A stretch of 64,000 nt of DNA from GCA-003244245 sp035606945 (GCA_035606945.1 DATNDR010000042.1:30390-94389), one strand, 5' to 3'. Shown: positions 34,745 to 43,563, counted from the first letter of the stretch. Numbers and translations are program-made. Notes: a model not told the origin generated them from the letters alone.

Positions 34745-35962
34745 ATGAGAATCGTGTGCATCGGCGGCGGACCGGCCGGATTGTACTTTGCGATCTCGGC
34801 GAAGTTACGCGACGCCGGCCACGACATCACCGTGATCGAACGTGATCCTCCTGGCGCTACGTACGGCTGGGGAGTGGTGTATTGGGACGACCTGCTGGAC
34901 ATTCTGTTCCGCAACGATCCGGACAGCGCCCGAGCGCTGCGCGCGGAGTCCGTCCTGTGGCAGGACCAGCACATCATCCTGCACAGCACGCAGACCGCCT
35001 ACTTATCCGGATATGGCTTCAGCGTCGGCCGGGCGACCCTGCTCGACATCCTCGGCGAGCGCGCCACAGAACTCGGAATCGACATCCAGTATCGCCGCGA
35101 GGTCGATGGTGCTGCTGTTCCGGAAATGGCCGGCGCCGACCTCGTCGTGGTGTGCGATGGCGCGAACAGCCGGACCCGGCAGCGCCACAGCGAGGCATTC
35201 GGCGCCCGCGTCGACGTCGGCGGCAACCCCTACATCTGGCTGGGCACCGACAAGGTCTTCGACAGCTTCACCTTCGCCTTCGAGCAGACCTCTGCCGGAT
35301 GGATCTGGTTTCACGCCTATCCCTCCAGTGCCGGGATCAGCACCTGCATCGTGGAGTGCGCCCAGCGAACCTGGCAAGCGCTCAGTTTCGACGCGTTGAG
35401 CAGCGAGGACAGCGTCAGGTTGCTGGAGAAGATCTTCGAGCGTGCCCTCGACGGCCACGCGCTGATCAGCCAGTCCCGCGGTGAGCCCGCGCGGTGGCAG
35501 CGCTTCACCCAGGTGACCAACAAGACGTGGTGCCACGGCAACCTGGTGCTCGCCGGCGATGCCGCGCACACCACCCACTTCACTCTCGGGTCCGGCACCA
35601 GGCTGGCCATGATCGACGCAGTCATGCTGGCCCAGAGCCTGTACGACCACGATGAGCTTCCTGCCGCGTTGGCAAGCTACGACCGGCGAGGCCGCGCGGC
35701 GCTGCGACCGATCCAAGCCGGAGCGCGCACCAGCATGGCCTGGTTCGAACGCGCCGACCGCTACCTGGACCGTGACGCGGTGGCGTTCGCCTACTCGATG
35801 GCAGGCCGTCAAGGTGCCCAGCCGCCGTGGCGTTACCAGATGCACCTTGCGACCCAAATCCCCGCGGTGCGCGCCGCGCTGCGCGGCGTCAACTCAGGCC
35901 GGCGGTGGTACCTCGCCCGCCGCCGAGGGGAATCCCCTGCCCTGCCCCTCGGCTCAGGTTGA
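34745..35962 (+). CDS. class A FAD-dependent monooxygenase
   Basis: 405 aa. FAD-binding GGGPAG at residues 7-12, the DG motif VVVCDGANSRTR (D138-G139) and the second FAD motif LVLAGDAAHTTHFTLGSG (G271-D272) are all intact. The segment TYGWGVVYWDDLLDIL is like the N-terminal hydroxylase half of salicylyl-CoA 5-hydroxylase/anthraniloyl-CoA monooxygenase and, more distantly, VioD. These enzymes hydroxylate aromatic or indole rings using NAD(P)H and O2. The start at 34745 has GGAG upstream. It follows the Trp-rich peptide gene with no other gene between, so that peptide is a candidate substrate (inference). Its 3' end overlaps the convergent PAP2 gene by 9 nt. Confidence 0.85.
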   Translation: MRIVCIGGGPAGLYFAISAKLRDAGHDITVIERDPPGATYGWGVVYWDDLLDILFRNDPDSARALRAESVLWQDQHIILHSTQTAYLSGYGFSVGRATLLDILGERATELGIDIQYRREVDGAAVPEMAGADLVVVCDGANSRTRQRHSEAFGARVDVGGNPYIWLGTDKVFDSFTFAFEQTSAGWIWFHAYPSSAGISTCIVECAQRTWQALSFDALSSEDSVRLLEKIFERALDGHALISQSRGEPARWQRFTQVTNKTWCHGNLVLAGDAAHTTHFTLGSGTRLAMIDAVMLAQSLYDHDELPAALASYDRRGRAALRPIQAGARTSMAWFERADRYLDRDAVAFAYSMAGRQGAQPPWRYQMHLATQIPAVRAALRGVNSGRRWYLARRRGESPALPLGSG

Positions 35963-36817
35963 CCCGCGCAGCCGGGCCGGTATCCGAGAGGCTTGTTCCC
36001 ACACCATCGTTGCCAGGGCGATGGTGACCGCCCACGCCGCGCCCAGCGCCCAGCCGGCCAGCACGTCACTGAGGAAGTGCACGCCCAGATAGATCCGCGT
36101 CATCCCGACCGCGGCGACCATCAGTAGGGCTGCGGTCCACACCATGACGCGGCCGGCCCCGCGACCGATCACCCAGTGCACGAGCATCCACGCTGACAGC
36201 AACCACACCACCGTGGTGCCCGTGGTATGCCCCGAGGGGAAGGAGAAGCCGTGCTCACCCAGCACCGCGGTGAGCTGCGGTGGGCGGGTCCGACTCACCA
36301 GTCGCTTCACCGCCGTGTTGATTACCGCGATGCCGGCTCCGCCCAGCACGATGACCAGTAGTGGCAGCCACGACCGGCGCACTACGGCCAGGACGATACC
36401 CACCAGAAGACCTGTCAACGCCACCCCGACGGGACTGCCGATATCGCTGATCACTTCCGCTGCGGTGATCGACCAGGGCTGCCGGTGGGTGGCGAGAAAA
36501 TGCAGTACCGGGCGGTCGACCATGGTGACCCCGTCATTTTCGAGCACGCTGTCCAGCATCTGCTCGAAACCCACACCCAAGGCGAGCACTGCGGCCATGC
36601 CGACCGTCAACGTCAACCCGGCCGCCTCACCCGGCGCGAACCGGCGACTCACAAATCGCCACTGCCGGGGATAACGCGACCGCATCCGGTCCACCGCCGG
36701 GCACTCAGCGATCCAGACGAGCCCGGCCCGGATCCGTTCCGGGTGCCCCACCACCCACCACGCCGCGAACCCGCTCACGCAGAGCACCAGAATCCCAAAC
36801 ACCAGTACCCCCAACAC
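35954..36817 (-). CDS. PAP2-family membrane phosphatase
   Basis: About 287 aa with six hydrophobic segments. The three phosphatase motifs are present: KRLVSRTRP, FPSGHTT and TRIYLGVHFLSD. The family removes phosphate from lipid phosphates such as undecaprenyl pyrophosphate or phosphatidic acid at the outer face of the membrane. The frame opens further upstream but only through the family A repeat; GTG 36817 or TTG 36814, just after GGGGAGG, is the likely start. It converges on the monooxygenase gene and diverges from the ROK gene. Confidence 0.85.
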   Translation of the reverse strand: MLGVLVFGILVLCVSGFAAWWVVGHPERIRAGLVWIAECPAVDRMRSRYPRQWRFVSRRFAPGEAAGLTLTVGMAAVLALGVGFEQMLDSVLENDGVTMVDRPVLHFLATHRQPWSITAAEVISDIGSPVGVALTGLLVGIVLAVVRRSWLPLLVIVLGGAGIAVINTAVKRLVSRTRPPQLTAVLGEHGFSFPSGHTTGTTVVWLLSAWMLVHWVIGRGAGRVMVWTAALLMVAAVGMTRIYLGVHFLSDVLAGWALGAAWAVTIALATMVWEQASRIPARLRGST

Positions 36818-36826
36818 CAAACCTCC

Positions 36827-36892
36827 CCGCAGTCTGGATGCAGACTGCTGCTTTTCGAGCTCCAATTAACACAGTCTGCATCCAGACTGCGG
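36827..36892. repeat. inverted repeat, family A copy 3
   Basis: Perfect 21-nt arms (36827-36847 and 36872-36892; core CAGTCTGGATGCAGACTG) with a 24-nt spacer. It occupies the whole divergent region between the PAP2 gene and the ROK kinase gene and ends 10 nt before the ROK start, so it must overlap the promoters or 5' leaders of both. Confidence 0.92.
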
Positions 36893-36902
36893 TGGCGGCC
36901 GT

Positions 36903-37871
36903 ATGATCAAGGTTGTGTCGCGCGGGATCGGGGCCCTGACGATTGGGGTGGACATCGGTGGCACGAAGGTCGCCGCCGGTGTCGTCGACGAGCGCGGGAC
37001 GATCCTCGCCACCACGCACCGGGACACCCCCGCCGACGACGTCAGGCAGATCGAGGACGCGATCGCCGCCGTGGTGGCCGAACTCACCAGTTCCTACGAC
37101 GTCAAGGCGGTCGGCGTGGGAGCGGCCGGCTTCATCGACGCGCAACGGTCGACGGTGATGTTCGCCCCGAATCTCGCCTGGCGCGATGAGCCTTTGCAAG
37201 CGTCGCTGCAGCGCCGGCTGGGGCTGGTCGTGGTGGTCGAGAACGACGCCAATGCGGCCGCCTGGGCGGAGGTCCGCTTCGGCGCCGGGCGCGGCAGCGA
37301 GCACGTGGTGGCCTTGACTGTGGGCACCGGCATCGGCGGCGGCATCGTGATCAATGGGCAACTGGTACGTGGCCAGTTCGGTGCGGCGGCCGAGATCGGC
37401 CACGTCGTCGTCGTCCCGGACGGCAGGCTCTGCGGCTGCGGCCTGCGGGGTTGCTGGGAGCAGTACGCCAGCGGTCGGGCGCTCGTGCGGGAAGCCCATG
37501 AGCTGGTCGGTTGTGCATCCACCGGCGAGCTGTGGCGGCTGGCCCGGGGACGGCCCGAGCACATCACCGGTCAGATGATCACCCAGGCTGCGGTGGCCGG
37601 CGATGCCACGGCGTTGCAATGCTTCGACGTGGTGGGGGCGTGGCTGGGGCGCGGGCTGGCCGGGCTGGCCGCGGTGCTGGACCCCGGCGTATTCGTCATC
37701 GGCGGCGGCGTGTCCGCAGCTGGTGAGATGCTCCGGGCTCCCGCGTCAGCCGCCTTCGCCGCGTCGTTGACCGGTCACGGCCACCGGCCGCTGGCCGAGC
37801 TGCGGATCGCCGAGCTGGGCCCTGCAGCCGGCCTCGTCGGGGCCGCCGACCTGGCCCGCATCCCGCTGTGA
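36903..37871 (+). CDS. ROK-family sugar kinase (glucokinase-like)
   Basis: 322 aa. The ATP/phosphate loop is IGVDIGGTKVAAGVVD, the sugar-binding region ENDANAAAWAE, and the ROK zinc motif GRLCGCGLRGCWEQYASG. No N-terminal DNA-binding domain, so it is a kinase rather than a ROK repressor. It probably phosphorylates glucose or a related hexose with ATP or polyphosphate. ATG at 36903 lies 10 nt after the family A repeat; a GTG four codons later is also possible. Confidence 0.85.
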   Translation: MIKVVSRGIGALTIGVDIGGTKVAAGVVDERGTILATTHRDTPADDVRQIEDAIAAVVAELTSSYDVKAVGVGAAGFIDAQRSTVMFAPNLAWRDEPLQASLQRRLGLVVVVENDANAAAWAEVRFGAGRGSEHVVALTVGTGIGGGIVINGQLVRGQFGAAAEIGHVVVVPDGRLCGCGLRGCWEQYASGRALVREAHELVGCASTGELWRLARGRPEHITGQMITQAAVAGDATALQCFDVVGAWLGRGLAGLAAVLDPGVFVIGGGVSAAGEMLRAPASAAFAASLTGHGHRPLAELRIAELGPAAGLVGAADLARIPL

Positions 37872-37929
37872 CGGGCGGGTCACAGCTCAGCGTCGTGAAC
37901 TCGACATACACCCGCGACTTCCGCGGTGG

Positions 37930-38628
37930 CTAGCGGAAACGGGGCTCCGTCATCAAGTCTTCGCTTTCGATCTTGTGTACCAGCTCATCGTGACCGATCT
38001 GGCGGAACACGTCCGCGAGTGAGGCGAAGTGGCCGAAGTCAGCGGCGAACTCGGATTCGAATGGCGTGTTCTCCCACTCGGGATGTTCGGCGACCATCGC
38101 CATGTACTCATGCACCGCATGGTCCTCGAAGTCGGCATTGAGACGGTACGACCAGCTCGGCCGCAGCACGAACAGCAACCATGACAACTGGTAGTAGACG
38201 AACGCTATCGCCTGCGGCAGCCAGAAGAACTTGATTCGTGGTTGCGGCGTATCAGAGGTGGCGAGCAGCTCTTCGATGATGAGCAGATGGAACATCTCGT
38301 TGTCTTGCTGTGCGCGAGACCTGGCCAGCCGCTCATGGATACGCCGGGCGAAGCCGGTGCGGGTATGCACATGGGTGATAGCGACGAAGGCGACCTGTTC
38401 CCAGGCTTGGTATGGGACGCGGGCGACCAACTCAAGGATTTTGAATTTGCTCAACGTGCGAGGTTTGCCGTACACCACGTCGAGCGCGGTGAACAAGGCT
38501 CGCGCGGCGATTCCATACCGTCGGCGAGGCGCCGCCAAGGCCTCCGCCTGGGCCCGTCGGAGCTCCTCGTGCGTCAGCCGTGGCAACCGTCCAGAGGCAA
38601 GCGGGCTCACCACCCGGTCATCAGTCAT
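37930..38628 (-). CDS. alternative-oxidase-like di-iron membrane protein
   Basis: 232 aa. The order of carboxylate and His ligands follows the alternative oxidase family: E77 (AWEQVAF), E111/H114 (NEMFH), E168 with H173 (FEDHAVHEY) and E215/H218 (DELVH). A hydrophobic stretch WLPQAIAFVYYQLSWLLFVL could embed in one leaflet. Family members oxidise quinols with O2 without pumping protons. Its ATG overlaps the end of terC by 8 nt, so both are translated from one mRNA. Presence in an actinobacterium that uses menaquinone is unusual. Catalytic role not proven. Confidence 0.7.
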   Translation of the reverse strand: MTDDRVVSPLASGRLPRLTHEELRRAQAEALAAPRRRYGIAARALFTALDVVYGKPRTLSKFKILELVARVPYQAWEQVAFVAITHVHTRTGFARRIHERLARSRAQQDNEMFHLLIIEELLATSDTPQPRIKFFWLPQAIAFVYYQLSWLLFVLRPSWSYRLNADFEDHAVHEYMAMVAEHPEWENTPFESEFAADFGHFASLADVFRQIGHDELVHKIESEDLMTEPRFR

Positions 38629-39673
38629 TGGAATCCCTCTCGGCGGCCCGTTGGTCGTTGCCATGCAGGCTAGCGGCGCCGTCGCGCCGGGCGCGCAGCG
38701 AACCCGGGTGCGCCTTCGCCGTCGGATCGTTGCGAGTCTTGATCAGGCTGGCAACCGTCACGATGGCCAGCACCACCACGATCACGCCGAGGCTGACGGG
38801 AGTGCTGATCTCCGGAACGCTGGTGCTGACGTCCTCGTGCGCCCAGTGCAGGATCAGTTTCACACCGATGAAGGCGAGGATCACCGACAGCCCCATCGAC
38901 AGGTAGACCAGCCGATCCAGCAGGCCCTTCACGAGGAAGAACAGCGCCCGCAGGCCGAGCAACGCGAAGGCGTTGGCCGCGAAGACGATGTAGGGCTCGT
39001 CGGTCACGCCGAACACCGCGGGAATGGAATCGAGCGCGAAGAGCAGGTCGATGCTGCCGATCGCAATGAGAACGATGAACAGCGGTGTCACCATGCGGCG
39101 CCCGCTCACGCGTGCGACGAGCTTGCCGTCGACGTAGTCGCCCGTGACCGGCAGGACCCGGCGCGCGGCCTTGACGACGGCGTTGTCCTCGATATCGGGG
39201 TCGGTGTCGCGGTGCCGGAACAGCTGCCCAGCGGTATAGATCAGCAGCAGCCCGAAGAGCAGAAACATAAAGGTAAACAGCGAGATCAGCGTGGCGCCCA
39301 CCGCAATGAAGATCGCGCGCATGACCAGCGCGAGCGCGACGCCGAAGGTCAGCACCTTGTGCTGGTGCTTCTCGGGCACCGCGAACGTCGCCATGATGAT
39401 CACGAAGACGAACAGGTTGTCGACCGAGAGGCTCTTCTCGACGAGGTAGCCGGCGAAGTATTCCGCGCCGAACTCGCGGCCGTAAGCCAGGGCGAACCAG
39501 GCGCCGAACGCCACCGCGACGGCGATGTAGAACACCGACCAGGCACCCGCCTCGCGGAAGCCGACCCGGTGCGGACGGGCGGCGGCCAGGCCCAGATCGA
39601 GGGCCAGCAGGCCCACGACGAGCCCGATCGTTACCGCCCAGGTGATCCCGGTGATTTCCAGGCCGGTGGTCAT
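38621..39673 (-). CDS. TerC/Alx-family membrane protein
   Basis: 350 aa with about nine helices. The TerC signature is clear: VEKSLSVDNLFVFVIIMATFAVP and GSIDLLFALDSIPAVFGVTDEPYIVFAANAFALLGLRALFF, each with the conserved acidic/Asn membrane residues. Members export Mn(II) or supply metal to exoenzymes and are linked to tellurite and alkaline stress. ATG at 39673 gives the family start; six upstream codons are dispensable. First gene of a pair with the di-iron protein, which suggests a common metal or redox theme. Confidence 0.88.
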   Translation of the reverse strand: MTTGLEITGITWAVTIGLVVGLLALDLGLAAARPHRVGFREAGAWSVFYIAVAVAFGAWFALAYGREFGAEYFAGYLVEKSLSVDNLFVFVIIMATFAVPEKHQHKVLTFGVALALVMRAIFIAVGATLISLFTFMFLLFGLLLIYTAGQLFRHRDTDPDIEDNAVVKAARRVLPVTGDYVDGKLVARVSGRRMVTPLFIVLIAIGSIDLLFALDSIPAVFGVTDEPYIVFAANAFALLGLRALFFLVKGLLDRLVYLSMGLSVILAFIGVKLILHWAHEDVSTSVPEISTPVSLGVIVVVLAIVTVASLIKTRNDPTAKAHPGSLRARRDGAASLHGNDQRAAERDSND

Positions 39674-39709
39674 GACTTCTTGGTGGAACACGTGGTCCGC
39701 GGCGGGTAC

Positions 39710-40327
39710 TCAGATGGCGAAGTCGTCCATTCCACCGAAGTCGCCCATGCCCTGATCACCCATCATCTCGCCGCCCGGATCAACGCCAGGGTCGTCGACG
39801 GCCATGTCTTCGCCGCCGGCCATCGCGTCACCGCCCAGCTCATCGCCGAGGAAAGCATCGGCGATCGCGGTGCCAACGAACGCTCCGGCCACGCTGGCAA
39901 GCAGGCTACCGGCGATCATGCCGCCCATCCCCATCCCCATCCCCATCCCGCCGCGGCCCCGACCCAGGACGCGTTCCATCGTGCCGGGCTCACGCATCTC
40001 GGCGCGGGTAGCCATCCGGGCTAGAGATTGCGGATCGTCCGAGGTGGCCCGCTCGTCAGCGGGCACGGCGTCGCCGAGGTCTTGGAGCACCTTGCGACGT
40101 TGGTCGGGGGTCAGCTTCGCGAAGGCCTCAGCGTGAGCCTCCTCCAGGGTCTCGGGCGGCGCGGTACGCAACATGTATCGGTAACGCTCAACGGCCACCT
40201 CATCGGGGTCTCGCCCCGAGGCGCCTGCCGGGTCCTGCGCCCGTCGCTGGTCCGGCGGGACGGTAGGACGTTCGGTGCCGCCCAGGCCACTGCCGAAGGT
40301 TTCGCGAAACTTGTCAAGCAGACCCAT
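39710..40327 (-). CDS. hypothetical protein with Met/Gly-rich membrane-like segment
   Basis: 205 aa. The N-terminal region MGLLDKFRETFGSGLGG and a helical DEVAVERYRYMLRTAPPETLEEAHAEAFAKLTPDQRRKVLQDLG domain are conserved in Actinobacteria as an uncharacterised protein sometimes mislabelled as a cation-transporting ATPase. A GRGGMGMGMGMGGM stretch and a glycine-zipper-like helix IAGSLLASVAGAFVGTAIADAFLG follow, then an acidic Met/Gly tail. No ATPase motif. ATG at 40327 with GAGGAA upstream. It lies 36 nt before terC and may be in the same operon. Confidence 0.65.
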   Translation of the reverse strand: MGLLDKFRETFGSGLGGTERPTVPPDQRRAQDPAGASGRDPDEVAVERYRYMLRTAPPETLEEAHAEAFAKLTPDQRRKVLQDLGDAVPADERATSDDPQSLARMATRAEMREPGTMERVLGRGRGGMGMGMGMGGMIAGSLLASVAGAFVGTAIADAFLGDELGGDAMAGGEDMAVDDPGVDPGGEMMGDQGMGDFGGMDDFAI

Positions 40328-40358
40328 TGGGTGATTCCTCACTTTTCTCGGTGTCGTG

Positions 40359-41231
40359 TCAGCGTCTGGTTGTAGCCATGGCCCGCAGCCGGGTGATGCG
40401 GTCGGCGGTGTCGGGGTGGGTGGAGAACATCCGCATCATGGTTTGCCCCGAGAACGGGTTGGCGATCATCAATGAGCTCACCGGTCCGGCGCTGGTGCCG
40501 GCCGCCAGCGGCCTGGCGCGCGTCGCTCGCTCGATTTTGGCCAAGGCGTTGGCGAGCGCCAGCGGGTCGCCCGTTGCCTGGGCACCCGAAGCATCAGCGG
40601 CGTACTCGCGCGAGCGGCTGATCGCGGCCTGGATCAGCCCCGCGGCCAGTGGGCCCAGCAGCGCCAGCAGGACGATCTCCAGGAAGCCGGGACCGGCGTC
40701 CTCGTCATTGCCGCCGAAACCGAATAAGGCGCCGAACTGGGCCAGGTTCACCAGGATCATCACCATGCCGGCCAAGCCGGCGGCGACCGAGGCGATGAGG
40801 ATGTCCCGGTTGCCGACATGGCTGATTTCGTGGCCCAGGACGCCGCGCAGCTCGCGCTCGTCGAGCAGCTCGAGGATGCCCGTGGTGACACAGATTGCCG
40901 CGTGCGCCGGGTTGCGGCCGGTGGCGAATGCGTTGGGCGTCGCCGACGGGCTGATGTACACCCTCGGCATGGGCAAGCCCTGGACTACGGCGAGCTCAGC
41001 CACCATCGCGTGCAGCCGGGGCGCTTGCTGCGCGCTGACCTCCTGGGCGCGCATGGCCCGCAAGGCGAGCCGGTCGGAGTAGAAGTAGGACACCCCGTTC
41101 ATCGCGAGCGCCACGACGCCGGCGATCAGCAGCCCCGTGGTACCGCCCAGCGCCTGCCCGATCAGCAAGATCAGGGCGGAGAGCCCGCCCAGCAGCAGCG
41201 CGGTTTTCAGGCCGTTACCCAGCCTAGACAT
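40359..41231 (-). CDS. htpX: HtpX-family membrane zinc metalloprotease
   Basis: 290 aa, M48B peptidase. The zinc-binding motif is LGHEISHVGNRD (HExxH), with the third ligand in SRSREYAADASGA. Two N-terminal and two central hydrophobic segments anchor it in the membrane, with the active site cytoplasmic. It degrades misfolded membrane proteins. ATG at 41231 is the family start; a TTG three codons earlier is unlikely. The small helical protein gene follows upstream with a 5-nt gap. Confidence 0.92.
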   Translation of the reverse strand: MSRLGNGLKTALLLGGLSALILLIGQALGGTTGLLIAGVVALAMNGVSYFYSDRLALRAMRAQEVSAQQAPRLHAMVAELAVVQGLPMPRVYISPSATPNAFATGRNPAHAAICVTTGILELLDERELRGVLGHEISHVGNRDILIASVAAGLAGMVMILVNLAQFGALFGFGGNDEDAGPGFLEIVLLALLGPLAAGLIQAAISRSREYAADASGAQATGDPLALANALAKIERATRARPLAAGTSAGPVSSLMIANPFSGQTMMRMFSTHPDTADRITRLRAMATTRR

Positions 41232-41236
41232 AGTGA

Positions 41237-41383
41237 TCAACGTTTTTTCATCAAGCGGACCCGCAGCTCTTCGATCTTGCGGCGGGTGTTGGGGTCCCGG
41301 GCGAGTTCCTGGGCGCGCTGCGCAAGCCGTTGCCCCTGCGGGCCGCGCGCCAGCCGGGTGATGCGGTCAATCATCGATGCCAT
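41237..41383 (-). CDS. small basic helical protein next to htpX
   Basis: 48 aa beginning MASMIDRITRLARGPQG, then RLAQRAQELARDPNTRRKIEELRVRL. Strongly basic and helical; similar short proteins accompany htpX in Actinobacteria. AGGAAAGGG stands about 8 nt before the ATG at 41383; an internal ATG at 41374 is an alternative. It ends 5 nt before htpX on the same strand, so it heads that operon. Function unknown. Confidence 0.6.
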   Translation of the reverse strand: MASMIDRITRLARGPQGQRLAQRAQELARDPNTRRKIEELRVRLMKKR

Positions 41384-41485
41384 GCCATGCCCTTTCCTCG
41401 TGACGTTGTCCCAACCTGACAACAGCCAGTGTGGCTGCCGAAATAACCCACCGCCCGCGGATAACCAGCCATCATCTGGCTGGCT

Positions 41486-42715
41486 TCATTGCCGGGTTTC
41501 GGCAAGAACCTCGGTGTTGTCGGGCCAGCCGAGCGCGCGGGCCCCGAGGACCGCGGTGTGCAGCGGGTAACGCTGGGCGGGGTTGCCGGGGTCCAGGCCG
41601 GTGAGGGTGGCGATGCGGTTGAGGCGGTAGGTGACGGCACGCACCGACAGGTGCAGCAGCTGCGCGGTGCGAGTGGTGTTCCCGCCGCTACCGAGGTACA
41701 CCTCGAGCGTCCCCAGCAGCGGCTCGGCACCGCCGCGAGCCCGGCGCAGCGGAGTGAGCACGGTCTCGATGAGGTCGCACAGTGCGGCCCGGTCGCGCAG
41801 CAGCACCTGGTAGACGAGCAGGTCCTCGGCCCGCACCACCGGCTCTGACAACCGCAGTCGCTCAGCTACGGCCAGCGCGTCGCGCGCTTCGGTGAACGAG
41901 CGGGCCACCCCCGAGGGCCCGGGATGCGCCCGCCCCAGTACTAGCCACACCTTCTGGGTCCGGCGGTCGCCGGAAGTCAGGGCGCGGTGCGTCGCGGCGA
42001 GCGCGGCGTCCAGGGTCGGCGCAGGCAGCGCGGGTAACACGATGACCAGCTGGCCGTCCCGAGTTGTGATCAGCGCTTCGAAGGGCCCGAGGGGACCCGC
42101 GACTGCGGCGGATACCTCTGCCAGCAGCGGGCTGGCCTCCTGGTAGGCGACCTCGGTGCGGGCGAGCAGCACCGCGTGCGCTCCAGCCAGCTGCAGACCG
42201 TAGGACTGCGCACGCACCAGCAGGCCGGTCGGGTCGGCAGTGCCGGCCAGCAGGTCGTCGACGAATTCGCGGCGCTGCGCCTCCTCGCGGCGCACCAGGG
42301 CCCGCCGGGCGGAGGTGTAGCCCTCGGCCAGGGCGGCGACGACGTCGTCACAGGCGCGCAGCACCCGGTGCCCGGCCGCGCGAACGGCGGTGGTGTCCGC
42401 ACTGGCGACTGCCGGCAGCTGGTGCCAAGCCCGCCAGGCGGCGGACAGGTACAGATCCACCAGGGCCCGCAGCACCACGCCCTGCTCCGCTGCCCGCGAT
42501 CCCAGGGCGGCAAATGTGGCGTTGGTGTGGCGGTCCCAGTCGTGTTCCGGACCACAAGCGGCAAGCCGGTCCAGAAAGTCACCGAGCAGTTCGGGATCCA
42601 CCCCACCGGCGTCGGCAGCGGCCGAGCGAGCTACCTCAAGGGTCCAATCCTGCCGAAGCTCGGCAACTCCAGACGTGCGTCGCGGTGACTTTCGTCCTCG
42701 TCGTTGCCCGCTCAT
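41486..42715 (-). CDS. PucR-family (CdaR-like) transcriptional regulator
   Basis: About 409 aa. An N-terminal RsbR-like sensor region (ELRQDWTLEVARSAAADAGGVD, then FAALGSRAAEQGVVLRALVDLYLSAAW) and a GGDEF-like middle domain lead to the C-terminal PucR helix-turn-helix: LLGTLEVYLGSGGNTTRTAQLLHLSVRAVTYRLNRIATLTGLDP. Such proteins activate catabolic or stress genes. ATG at 42715 overlaps a GGAGGG, so the true start may be a few codons later; upstream codons belong to the family B repeat. Confidence 0.82.
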   Translation of the reverse strand: MSGQRRGRKSPRRTSGVAELRQDWTLEVARSAAADAGGVDPELLGDFLDRLAACGPEHDWDRHTNATFAALGSRAAEQGVVLRALVDLYLSAAWRAWHQLPAVASADTTAVRAAGHRVLRACDDVVAALAEGYTSARRALVRREEAQRREFVDDLLAGTADPTGLLVRAQSYGLQLAGAHAVLLARTEVAYQEASPLLAEVSAAVAGPLGPFEALITTRDGQLVIVLPALPAPTLDAALAATHRALTSGDRRTQKVWLVLGRAHPGPSGVARSFTEARDALAVAERLRLSEPVVRAEDLLVYQVLLRDRAALCDLIETVLTPLRRARGGAEPLLGTLEVYLGSGGNTTRTAQLLHLSVRAVTYRLNRIATLTGLDPGNPAQRYPLHTAVLGARALGWPDNTEVLAETRQ

Positions 42716-42763
42716 CCCTCCATCCTGGCAAAGCAGGCCGCCGCCCGCCGTGGCCGCAACCCA

Positions 42764-42801
42764 CCCGATATGTCTCCATGTCGGGATGTCTCCATGTCGG
42801 G
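42764..42801. repeat. family B repeat unit, copy 3, with partial tandem duplication
   Basis: One full 22-nt arm in reverse orientation (42764-42785, containing GATATGTCTCCATGTC) is followed directly by a second copy of its last 16 nt (42786-42801). The opposite arm is missing. It lies about 50 nt upstream of the PucR start. The region 42802-42990 shows no other gene or repeat. Confidence 0.85.
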
Positions 42802-42990
42802 AGTCTCGGACACAACGTTCGTTGCCGGGGTCCGGCAGGACGATCGCGTCGTTGTTGGCCGGGTGATGCTCCTGACACGCAGGCCGCAGGGCGGCATTGT
42901 TGCCGTGTTCGAATGCCGCTGCTGCTTGCTTCGCCACCGCGCCAGGGGGCGCCGCGATGGGGGATGAAGGCGGGAGAAGGGAATTGGACT

Positions 42991-43563
42991 ATGACGGAGG
43001 GACGGGCACCCTGGTCCCGAGACGTCGCTATCAGCGTGGCGCCGTCCAAGATCCGGAACTTCCGAAGCCCCCGCAGTCGGTCCGCTGCCGAGCTGGCCCG
43101 GCCGGTGGCGGTGTTGACCGTGTCCTGGTGTTGCTCGGTCGGCAGCACCTGGGCCTTGCTGTTACACGAGCACGGCGCCCCCGTTCGATCCAGCCCGAGC
43201 GGGTGGATCAGCTCGGGAGTGCCGATCACCGAGCCGGCCCCGGACTCGCTAGCCCACGAACTGCTCGGACAGCGCGGCTACCGGCTGCTCTATGACCCGG
43301 ACCATTCGCAGCGCACCCGCAGTGTGCGCAGGCTCGGTTTCGTCTCGTGCGACGCTGAGCTGATCCTGTTGGCTGAGATGATCCGGGCCCAGCCCATCGA
43401 ACATCTCGAACACCCACTCAGGCTGGCCGCCCGCTGGACCGCGGCCGGATTCTCGGCGCTGGCTGCGATGAACTGGGTGAGGGCCGGGATCCTTGCCCCG
43501 GAGGCTGTGCACCGGTCGAGCGCTGGCATCGCCGGCGCATCGTGTCTCCGAGTTAGGCATTAG
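42991..43563 (+). CDS. hypothetical protein
   Basis: 190 aa. Codon use looks coding and the protein has stretches such as HEHGAPVRSSPSGWISSGV, LLGQRGYRLLYDPDHSQRT and AELILLAEMIRAQPIEHLEHPLRLAARWTAAGFSALAAMNWVRAG. No signal, membrane segment or motif that I recognise. The ATG at 42991 has GGAGAAGGG about 8 nt before it. The frame extends far upstream through the PucR region, but that part is shadow. Confidence 0.5.
   Translation: MTEGRAPWSRDVAISVAPSKIRNFRSPRSRSAAELARPVAVLTVSWCCSVGSTWALLLHEHGAPVRSSPSGWISSGVPITEPAPDSLAHELLGQRGYRLLYDPDHSQRTRSVRRLGFVSCDAELILLAEMIRAQPIEHLEHPLRLAARWTAAGFSALAAMNWVRAGILAPEAVHRSSAGIAGASCLRVRH

Noticed and set aside
38231..40024. 597-codon plus-strand open frame
   Set aside because: It is the GC-rich antisense shadow of the di-iron protein, terC and the Met/Gly-rich protein; its composition (His/Gln/Asp-rich) is typical of a shadow and it has no family features.
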